Shown here: in pieces, positions 1-4,972 of the stretch
Layout: each line of letters begins with the position of its first letter
Numbering within the stretch: the first letter of the stretch is position 1
From: Gammaproteobacteria bacterium
Lineage (GTDB): Bacteria > Pseudomonadota > Gammaproteobacteria > Burkholderiales > Burkholderiaceae_C
Reading direction: 5' to 3'
NCBI GenBank assembly: GCA_030054245.1
Contig: JASGCH010000102.1
Location: 1 to 5,572, forward strand
Length of the DNA: 5,572 bases
Translations under genes and position numbers: made by a program
Notes under the pieces: generated by a model
The model's input: only the letters and a program-made list of their open reading frames with translations
Databases searched by the model: none
What the model was told of the DNA's origin: nothing

Positions 1-1
1 A

Positions 2-1705
2 CCGAAAGATGTTATTGACGAAGGAATGATCAAGAAGGAATTGATTATCAATGAAAAAATTGACGAGATAACCGACGACGAGGTAGATTCGCAAGAAGTT
101 GTTTTGCAAACGGCGCACAAGAAACGATTGGAGCTGAAAAAACTTTTTGAAAAAGAAAAGGCAAATATAAATCCGCTTGTTTTGGTGCAGATTCCGACCG
201 CCGAAGCTGGCGATGATAAAATAAAAGCGGTGAGAAAGTTTTTAGCGGATAAAGGCATAACCGAACGAAAAGACGGCGTAGGCAACGGCAAACTCGCCAT
301 TTGGCTGTCGGAGCAGAAATCGGAAACTTTGGATTGGGTATCTGAGCCGGACAATGAAATTGAATTTTTGATTTTCAAACAAGCGATTGATACGGGTTGG
401 GATTGTCCGCGCGCGCATATTTTGGTGAAATTCCGCGAATCGCACAGCGAAACTTTTGAAATTCAAACTGTCGGGCGTATTTTGCGTATGCCCGAACAAA
501 AGCATTATGGGAGCGAAAACTTGAATCGTGGATATATTTATACCAATGTCCAAAGCATTATCGTCAAAAAAGAGGAATACAACCCAAATATCATCAAGCA
601 TTTGAAATCTGTCCGCAAAGAAGTGTACAAGCCGATCAAATTGACTTCTTACTATAAATCGCGAGCGGATTATGGCGATATTACTTCCAGTTTTACGGCT
701 GTGTTTGAAAAAACTGCGTGCGAACATTTTGGCTTGAAATGCGACCATACAATGTTTGCCCAAAATGTGGCAAAAGTAGAAAAAGAAGGTGTGATTTTAG
801 ATGTAAAAAAATATCAGCAAGACATAATCGCCAACGCCAAAATTGAAGGCACGACTTTTGACGAGATTGAAGGTAAAATTGATTCCGCCGCGCGCGCTCG
901 CTTGACGATTGCGGGTAATGATTTGCAAGCACTGTTTGAGCAGATTATTAAAGAACGCCTCGGCTCGTTTAAGAATGTCAAAAGGTCTGTGCCTGCGGTG
1001 AAAACTGCGATTTATACATGGTTTAGAAAATATCTCGGATCAAAAGCATGGCCAGAGGAAATGATACTCGTGCAAATGGTTTTCGTACACAACGGCAACA
1101 GAAAGCAATTTGAAGAAATCTTGGCGAGCGCGATTGAAAAACACAAAGCAGTTCGCGAGAAAGAAATCTTGAAGCGCGTTGAGGAAAGCGAGCAATTTTA
1201 CGACTTTGAAATTGCCAAAGATAGCTTTTTCAATCAGCACACTGACGAGCGCGCGGAGCAGGAAAAATATGTCTATGAACCATGCTATTTGAGCGCGACT
1301 CGTCTTACGCCAGAAAAGAATTTTGAAAAGTTTTTGGTCGAAAATAACGACAAAATAGTTTGGTGGTGGAAAAATGGCGAAAACAAACAGGATTATTTTG
1401 GCGTTAAGTATGAATATCCCACCGGAGTAATCCATACTTTCTACCCTGATTATCTCGTACAATTAACTGACGGACGGCTGGGAATTTTTGAGACGAAGGA
1501 TATGGGAGATCGCGACGGCGGGAACTACACGAAGGCCAAAGCAGAAAAATTGCAGGAATTTATCAAGGAACAAAAAGGCCAAAAACTTTTCGGTGGTATA
1601 GCGATTGAAAAAAGTGATGGTTGGAAGATAAATCAAAAATCGGTGTATGATTGGAGTAAGTGCGAAAAGAACGATTGGAGTGATTGGGAGAAGTTGAAAT
1701 TTTAG
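2..1705 (+). CDS. Type III restriction enzyme Res subunit, C-terminal part (5' end outside window)
   Basis: The frame is open from base 2, so the start lies upstream; the ATG at 26 is internal. Counting from that Met, residues 114-134 (FLIFKQAIDTGWDCPRAHIL) match SF2 helicase motif V, and 147-157 (QTVGRILRMPE) are motif VI with its arginine fingers, as in type III Res and related DEAD/DEAH proteins. The Walker A and DEAH motifs would lie upstream. Near the C terminus, FYPDYLV, then GIFETKD, give a PD-(D/E)XK nuclease signature (D475, E489, K491). Family knowledge: Res forms a complex with a Mod methyltransferase, translocates on DNA using ATP and cuts away from the recognition site. No mod gene is visible; it could lie upstream. 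The C-terminal end looks complete. A stand-alone helicase-nuclease without Mod is the main alternative. Confidence 0.86.
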   Translation, partial: PKDVIDEGMIKKELIINEKIDEITDDEVDSQEVVLQTAHKKRLELKKLFEKEKANINPLVLVQIPTAEAGDDKIKAVRKFLADKGITERKDGVGNGKLAIWLSEQKSETLDWVSEPDNEIEFLIFKQAIDTGWDCPRAHILVKFRESHSETFEIQTVGRILRMPEQKHYGSENLNRGYIYTNVQSIIVKKEEYNPNIIKHLKSVRKEVYKPIKLTSYYKSRADYGDITSSFTAVFEKTACEHFGLKCDHTMFAQNVAKVEKEGVILDVKKYQQDIIANAKIEGTTFDEIEGKIDSAARARLTIAGNDLQALFEQIIKERLGSFKNVKRSVPAVKTAIYTWFRKYLGSKAWPEEMILVQMVFVHNGNRKQFEEILASAIEKHKAVREKEILKRVEESEQFYDFEIAKDSFFNQHTDERAEQEKYVYEPCYLSATRLTPEKNFEKFLVENNDKIVWWWKNGENKQDYFGVKYEYPTGVIHTFYPDYLVQLTDGRLGIFETKDMGDRDGGNYTKAKAEKLQEFIKEQKGQKLFGGIAIEKSDGWKINQKSVYDWSKCEKNDWSDWEKLKF

Positions 1706-1712
1706 GCGGCGC

Positions 1713-1728
1713 GAGAGCTAACGCTCTC
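1713..1728 (+). terminator. Hairpin just after the Res stop codon
   Basis: GAGAGC, loop TAAC, GCTCTC forms a perfect 6-bp stem with a 4-nt loop, starting 8 nt after the Res stop codon. The position suits a transcript end, but no T-run follows, so it is not a classical intrinsic terminator. It could act as a 3' stabilising stem or in Rho-dependent termination. Confidence 0.3.
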
Positions 1729-1754
1729 ACAAATTCCATCGGCGCTGAAAGCGA

Positions 1755-1797
1755 GGGCGTGGCGGAAGGGGGGTTTGGGGGGAATTCCGCCACGCCC
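1755..1797. repeat. Perfect 13-bp inverted repeat with G6-T3-G6 loop
   Basis: The left arm GGGCGTGGCGGAA (1755-1767) is the exact reverse complement of TTCCGCCACGCCC (1785-1797). The 17-nt loop (1768-1784) consists of six G, three T, six G and two A. A further two base pairs are possible outside a two-base mismatch. The stem is strongly GC-rich. No T-run follows on either side. It might be a strong RNA hairpin at the end of the Res transcript, an intergenic repeat of REP type, or a cruciform; the sequence alone does not decide. Confidence 0.7.
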
Positions 1798-1817
1798 GAG
1801 CGAAATCAAATTGTGGA

Positions 1818-1969
1818 CAGCCCCGCCGCGCCGTCCTGCTCGCTCAGAGCAGAACCCCGCACAAAAGTTTTCTTTTCCTTTTAGAAGAAAAAATCGGCGC
1901 GCGCACATCAAAAATTGTGAAGAAAACTTTTTTGCGGGGTGGCGAGGTTTCCGAGCAACGGCGGGGCTG
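1818..1969. repeat. Nested imperfect inverted repeat, about 150 bp
   Basis: Three concentric pairs are visible. The outer arms CAGCCCCGCCG (1818-1828) and CGGCGGGGCTG (1959-1969) are perfect over 11 bp. A middle pair is TGCTCG (1837-1842) with CGAGCA (1952-1957). The inner arms 1855-1874 and 1920-1939 pair at 19 of 20 positions. A competing local hairpin, CTGCTC/GAGCAG (1836-1852), uses the middle left arm. The TTTTCTT at 1868-1874 can pair either with 1885-1891 or with 1920-1926. No coding frame explains the symmetry. It could be a MITE-like remnant or a structured RNA; I do not recognise a known family. Confidence 0.6.
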
Positions 1970-2138
1970 GATTCCTTAGTTGGGGGTTTGCTCAAAAAAT
2001 GTTCGAACTTCGTCCAAAAAACACCGCCACTGCGAAGATAAAAGATGCATGAGTTATCAACTAGAAATGGGAGGGCAATGGGTGTAAATCTGAAAGTTGC
2101 ATACAACCCCAAAAGCTACTTAAGTGGTTTTCTTATTT

Positions 2139-2192
2139 TCCACTAACTTATCAAAATCGTTGCACCATCGGCTGGTGCCGCTCGGTGCAACG
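2139..2192 (+). repeat. Left inverted repeat of the putative RM element (hairpin-forming)
   Basis: Reading inward, the outer tip TCCACTAACTTA (2139-2150) matches TCCATTAACTTA of the right copy at 11 of 12 positions, and TCGTTG (2157-2162) is shared. The core TTGCACCATCGGCT (2160-2173) plus TGCCGCTCGGTG (2176-2187) is identical to the right copy apart from a GG/A difference between the two halves. This copy is itself a hairpin: CGTTGCACC (2158-2166) pairs perfectly with GGTGCAACG (2184-2192), and an inner CGGC/GCCG closes a TGGT loop (2169-2180) with unpaired AT and CTC bulges. The shape recalls REP sequences or the ends of hairpin-ended elements. Confidence 0.75.
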
Positions 2193-2201
2193 GTCTTGCA
2201 G

Positions 2202-2597
2202 ATGGCATGTATGAACGCGAAAATATTAAAACTTATTTACAAAATAAACTGGAAGTACGGTTTGATCAGAATCGCACTTACTGGCTTGACTTTGTTATTA
2301 CCAGTACATGCTCAATATACACCTGAATATCATCCTCCTCCACAACTAACGCCGCAACAGTTTGAGCAAGAACTAAAAAAAGCCGACGCAGAATACAAAA
2401 AAACTGGCAGTGCTCGACCTTACAAAAATCTTCAGCAAAAATTGACTGACACTTGGGACTTAAAAGATAACAATTATTATGAATTGATTAAACAAGTCGG
2501 AGACCGAGTTGATATGGCAAAACGCGAACACCCAACAAGAAACAGCAAATGGGGACAGATCTATCACGGTGAACGCAGCTTAGTGCCCCGATTCTAA
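2202..2597 (+). CDS. Small secreted protein of unknown function
   Basis: I do not recognise a family. From ATG 2202 the product is about 131 residues; ATG 2211, giving MNAKILKLIYK, is an equally good start (128 residues). Neither has a clear Shine-Dalgarno sequence. A GTG at 2124 would extend it through the left inverted repeat and is unlikely. From 2211 the N terminus is a signal peptide: Lys-rich residues 1-14, hydrophobic IALTGLTLLLP, and a PVHA|Q signal peptidase I site near residues 34-35. The mature part is hydrophilic, opens with a Pro/Gln-rich segment (YTPEYHPPPQLTPQQ) and continues with a charged, probably helical stretch (FEQELKKADAEYKK). There is no Cys for a lipobox. It converges on the endonuclease gene, 118 nt apart. 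Export to the periplasm or beyond is inferred. Confidence 0.6.
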   Translation: MACMNAKILKLIYKINWKYGLIRIALTGLTLLLPVHAQYTPEYHPPPQLTPQQFEQELKKADAEYKKTGSARPYKNLQQKLTDTWDLKDNNYYELIKQVGDRVDMAKREHPTRNSKWGQIYHGERSLVPRF

Positions 2598-2671
2598 TTG
2601 ACTTCATCATACATACCAAGATCAATTAAGCCTCAACCTCTCTCATTATTTTCTTTGTTTATCGCCATAGA

Positions 2672-2702
2672 GACCGTCCAAGCCCTTCCGTTTGGACGGG
2701 TC
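2672..2702. terminator. Stem-loop between convergent genes
   Basis: GACCGTCCAA (2672-2681) pairs with TTGGACGGGTC (2692-2702) with a single bulged G, around a 10-nt loop. It sits between the stop codons of the secreted-protein gene and the endonuclease gene, where a bidirectional terminator would be expected. Neither side has a T-run, so intrinsic termination is not proven. Confidence 0.4.
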
Positions 2703-2715
2703 AGCTGGCTATCAG

Positions 2716-3289
2716 TTAAGCATCGATTCCGAGAATTAAAACCGGGGTGTCGATGTCTGAAATTCCGCGCTGGGTTAAATCCCACGCGAACTGCTCAAAA
2801 TAGGAAACGCCCGTGCTCATTTCATCGGCAAAATTTTTGACAGGAACAATCTCAACCCCTGTGTCGATACCTCCCAAGTTTCTGAAAATGGTCATTTTTG
2901 CGCATACATTGTAGACCATAAACGCATACTTTCCGAATTGAACCTCTACACCCAATTTAAGAGGCGGCTTTACAAAATCCATGTCTCGAAAGGGCTTTAC
3001 ATGGGATGGTTTCGCGGGCGTGTAGCCGTCCAAAATTTCCCCATGTACATAGTCACAATTCACTTTGTGATTCATCCACCCGTGGGGATGTAATTGCCTT
3101 TTGAACTCTTCATTGATGTCAACGGGGGAGAATAACATTCTCCCCATCATCGTTTTTGCTTACCTTGGTTTTAAATTGCGCCGCGTTGATGTTGTGGATG
3201 GCCTGCGTAATCTGAGCCAACTCGTTGGCGTATTGGGTCAAAACCTTGTTCTTTCCCCCGTTGAAGTCATACTGTGCGACGATTTTCAT
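2716..3289 (-). pseudogene. BstYI/BglII-family type II restriction endonuclease, frameshifted
   Basis: The start ATG at 3289 overlaps the methyltransferase stop (ATGA). The first frame (MKIVAQYDFNGGKNK...) stops at 3119 after 56 codons. Homology continues in the next frame from GRMLFSPVDINEEFK to the stop at 2716. The switch lies at an A5 run (T5 on the plus strand, 3152-3156): after codons reading VSK, skipping one base gives TMMGRMLFSPV. A join gives about 190 residues, against 203 for R.BstYI as I recall it. The order of segments follows BstYI from memory: an MKIV/MRIV start, TKxSK, an LFSPV/LYSPV segment, FKxxLxxxGW, DFVK, VEVQFGKY, VGVEI-like GVEIVPVK, and EMSTGVSYFE. In the 144-codon frame D58, E69 and Q71 match the family's Asp...Glu-x-Gln catalytic site. 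It would cut an RGATCY-like site. Sequencing error, true inactivation or reinitiation at ATG 3150 are all possible. Confidence 0.82.
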
Positions 3290-4233
3290 ATCGATTTTTG
3301 GTCTTCCAGCCACTGTTTGGGTACCTGTGCCGCTTTTTCCTTGCCTGTTGGTACATGGACAGGCTTTCCAAGTGGACGAATTTTAAGCGTCCCATTTTGA
3401 AAGTCTTTAACTCGTTGCTCGGCGAGTTGGTTGTAAGTCGGATCTCGGTCAATCATCATGCCCCGGCGGTTTTGCTTGATGGCCGCAATGACACTACTGC
3501 CCACACCTCCAAATGGGTCTAACACCCAGTCGCCTTCGTTGGTTAGCGCCAAAACGCATCGTTCGATTAACTCAATGGGGAATTGGCAGGGGTGGTCGGT
3601 TTTTTCGGGATGGTTGGATTTTACATTGGGAATTTCAATCCGCCCCGTCTCCCACTCTTGGCAGATAATGCGCCAATAGTCGGATGGGTTTTTGCCTAGG
3701 GGGTTACCGCTTGGCTGGCCTGCTTTGTCCCCCTTGTAATGAAGCTTTCCTGGATATTTAGATGGCACCCGCACCGCGTCGAGGTTAAAAGTGTATTTGT
3801 CACCCTTGGTGAACCATAACAACACCTCATAGCGGCCTGAAAATCGGTTGCTGGCGTGTAGCCCGTGGTCAAAGTGCCAAATGATGCGATTTCTTAGGCG
3901 CATTCCCAATTCTTTGAACAGTGGGTAAAAATAGATGTCCAAGGGGAAAACTTCGCCCTTGTCCACATAATTGCCCACCTGCCAAACAATGCTTCCGTCT
4001 TGCGTAGTCACGCGAACCATTTCTTTAACGATGTCTTTTTGCCATTCAAGGTAGTCGTTGAGGCTAATTTGTTTTTCGTAAACTTTTCCTATGTTGTAAG
4101 GGGGTGAAGACACCACCAACTTGAAAGTATTGGCGGGTAAGTTTTTTAATTGCTCCCATGTGTCGTCTTGGCAAATAACCATTTGTTTGTCGGGTTTGAA
4201 CTGTTTATTGATTGGGTAGTGCGTGTTCATCAT
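3286..4233 (-). CDS. Beta-class site-specific DNA methyltransferase, probably N4-cytosine
   Basis: The product is 315 residues from ATG 4233 (ATG 4230 is equally possible; there is no clear Shine-Dalgarno). Motif IV comes first (VVSSPPYN, residues 41-47). A central segment (about 110-205) probably holds target recognition. Then come HPCQFP (214-219, motif X region) and the AdoMet-binding motif I, LDPFGGVGSS (238-247), followed by the motif II acidic region around MMID. This IV-to-I order defines the beta class. SPPY rather than DPPY favours N4-cytosine, though N6-adenine cannot be excluded. It protects host DNA from the partner endonuclease, whose gene starts within its stop codon, giving translational coupling and an M-then-R order. 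Because the partner is BstYI/BglII-like, an RGATCY- or AGATCT-type site is inferred. All catalytic motifs look intact. The N terminus may be truncated (see 4339-4467). Confidence 0.93.
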   Translation of the reverse strand: MMNTHYPINKQFKPDKQMVICQDDTWEQLKNLPANTFKLVVSSPPYNIGKVYEKQISLNDYLEWQKDIVKEMVRVTTQDGSIVWQVGNYVDKGEVFPLDIYFYPLFKELGMRLRNRIIWHFDHGLHASNRFSGRYEVLLWFTKGDKYTFNLDAVRVPSKYPGKLHYKGDKAGQPSGNPLGKNPSDYWRIICQEWETGRIEIPNVKSNHPEKTDHPCQFPIELIERCVLALTNEGDWVLDPFGGVGSSVIAAIKQNRRGMMIDRDPTYNQLAEQRVKDFQNGTLKIRPLGKPVHVPTGKEKAAQVPKQWLEDQKSI

Positions 4234-4338
4234 TGGCCGATCTTCTGTTGCCTTGGTTGTGGCGATCGACTTGGGTAATGGTGCTTGACCTAAATTTGGT
4301 GATCGCCAGCTTGTGTCCGAATCGGGTTTGGTAGCTGG

Positions 4339-4467
4339 TTATTTGTAGGTGGCTACTGCGGGGTTGGGTGCGCCAAAGTTCACGGTTTGATTTGGGGGGA
4401 TGGGCTTGAGAGGGGTGGTATTCAGACCGAACAAGTCGTAAGCGGTGTAGGTTGGTTTCTTTGCCAT
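4339..4467 (-). other. Upstream 42-codon ORF in frame with the methyltransferase (possible N-terminal fragment)
   Basis: ATG at 4467 opens MAKKPTYTAYDLFG and a Pro/Thr/Asn-rich tail, ending in TAA at 4339-4341. The same frame then stays open for 35 codons (PATKPDSDTSW... to ...KATEDRP) directly into the methyltransferase ATG at 4233. The composition of the two parts is alike (Pro, Ala, Thr, Lys). This suggests that the methyltransferase once began at 4467 with a roughly 78-residue extension, now cut by one stop codon. No Shine-Dalgarno precedes 4467. It could instead be a leader peptide or a chance frame. It has no helix-turn-helix and is not a typical RM controller (C) protein. Between 4468 and 4611 I see nothing else. 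Confidence 0.35.
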
Positions 4468-4616
4468 AGCTTAGCTACTATTAAAAGGCAGTTGTATATC
4501 CTCGGGATCGCCGCGGCTACACTGTCAAATTTCTGCGTTATTTGGGGAAGCCTAGATGAACACACTCGGTAGATTCCGTTGGGGGCGCTCGATCAAGCCT
4601 TGTAATTATGATAGCT

Positions 4617-4683
4617 CACCGAGCGGCATAGCCGATGGTGCAATAGTCTTTTTAACTCAACGACTTGGGCGTAAGTTAATGGA
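4617..4683 (-). repeat. Right inverted repeat of the putative RM element
   Basis: Read on the minus strand from 4683, it runs TCCATTAACTTA (4683-4672), then TCGTTG (4663-4658), a 17-nt segment absent from the left copy (4657-4641, flanked by TTG on both sides), then the core CACCATCGGCT and TGCCGCTCGGTG (to 4617), with one base between the halves. The core halves (14 and 12 nt, counting TTG) are identical to the left copy. The core still folds through CACC/GGTG and CGGC/GCCG, but the longer outer stem of the left copy is lost. A local TTAACT/AGTTAA dyad lies at 4677-4652. It begins exactly one base after the CCA of tRNA-His. Confidence 0.72.
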
Positions 4684-4759
4684 TGGGGTGGCTGATGGGG
4701 ATCGAACCCACGACAACAGGAATCACAATCCTGGACTCTACCGACTGAGCTACAGCCAC
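4684..4759 (-). tRNA. tRNA-His (GTG anticodon), CCA encoded
   Basis: Read on the minus strand, the acceptor GTGGCTG (4759-4753) pairs with CAGCCAC (4694-4688). C73 is at 4687 and CCA at 4686-4684. The D stem is GCTC/GAGT. The anticodon stem is CAGGA/TCCTG with loop TTGTGAT, giving anticodon GTG. The T stem GTGGG/CCCAT closes the TTCGATC loop. The base at 4760 is G and would be the extra G-1 typical of tRNA-His, facing C73. A TAAAAT at 4777-4772, about 11 nt upstream of G-1, is a plausible -10 box, but no good -35 is seen. The gene is divergent from the ATPase gene, and its 3' end faces the RM unit. Confidence 0.97.
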
Positions 4760-4760
4760 C

Positions 4761-4972
4761 ACTTGGTTGGTATTTTACTACAAAGTAAGCTAAAAAGACT
4801 AGGGTACCCTTTCACAATAGGATACCTTGCCCATTTCTGACTCATAGCGGTGCTTTTTTGTAGATGAATCTGGTGTGTGACTCTTAGAGAGATATGGGTG
4901 TTATGGTGTTTATTTTGGGAAATAATTCCCTTTTTGAAGCTCCATATCGGTTGGGAAATAGATAATGGAGGC
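4761..4972. promoter_or_regulatory. Divergent intergenic region between tRNA-His and the ATPase gene
   Basis: These 212 nt should hold promoters for both divergent genes. I see the perfect palindrome AGGGTACCCT (4801-4810), followed shortly by a related GGATACC (4819-4825), which could be an operator-like pair. I also see a short hairpin GGGAA-ATAA-TTCCC (4917-4930) followed by T5 (4931-4935). The hairpin has the form of a weak intrinsic terminator on the plus strand, ahead of the ATPase ATG, so attenuation or termination of upstream transcription is conceivable. No convincing sigma-70 pair was found for the plus strand. Confidence 0.3.

Larger units (their letters stand above)
1706..2138. 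other. GC-rich non-coding stretch between Res and the RM unit
   Basis: I see no convincing gene here. Open frames exist on both strands, the longest a minus-strand frame over about 1702-2112. Its translation is rich in Arg, Pro, Ser, Phe and Cys, has no recognisable domain, and is forced by the inverted repeats, so I treat it as spurious. The stretch is markedly more GC-rich and G-tract-rich than the Res gene up to about 1970, then returns to average. It contains three separate inverted repeats, listed individually. From about 2041 to 2138 only minor dyads are visible, such as GTTATCAAC near 2053 and GTTGCATACAAC near 2096. Confidence 0.6.
2139..4683. mobile_element. Putative non-autonomous element or islet carrying an RM operon, bounded by inverted repeats
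   Basis: The unit is defined only by the two related inverted repeats at 2139-2192 and 4617-4683. It carries one small secreted-protein gene and a BstYI-like RM operon. It encodes no transposase or integrase. The right boundary coincides exactly with the CCA end of tRNA-His, a common type of integration site. No target-site duplication is evident next to the outer tips, so the true ends and the mechanism are uncertain. The alternative is that the two repeats are members of a dispersed REP-like family that happen to flank this region. Confidence 0.35.

Noticed and set aside
1702..2112. Minus-strand 136-codon open frame over the GC-rich region
   Set aside because: It overlaps the end of the Res gene and runs through all the inverted repeats. 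Its composition is low-complexity with no domain or ribosome-binding site; the frame is open because of GC-rich sequence.
2139..2192. Integron attC site
   Set aside because: The hairpin with bulges looked suggestive, but GTTGCAC and GTGCAAC break the GTTRRRY/RYYYAAC consensus. The structure is too short, and the two copies are inverted rather than direct.
2598..2840. Plus-strand 80-codon frame after the secreted-protein gene
   Set aside because: It lacks a convincing start, includes the intergenic stem-loop and runs antisense into the conserved endonuclease end.
3119..3175. Programmed frameshift in the endonuclease gene
   Set aside because: The A5 run is not a typical +1 site, has no stop-codon pause exactly at the shift and is too short for transcriptional slippage. 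Mutation or a sequencing error is simpler, though not excluded.
3101..3679. Plus-strand frames opposite the RM genes (for example around 3101-3400 and 3458-3679)
   Set aside because: They are antisense shadows of the endonuclease and methyltransferase, whose minus-strand frames carry recognisable motifs.
4339..4467. RM controller (C) protein gene
   Set aside because: The 42-codon product has no helix-turn-helix pattern and is Pro/Thr-rich; typical C proteins are about twice as long.
4556..4840. Plus-strand 94-codon frame across the tRNA region
   Set aside because: It reads antisense through tRNA-His and the right inverted repeat, so it is not a gene.
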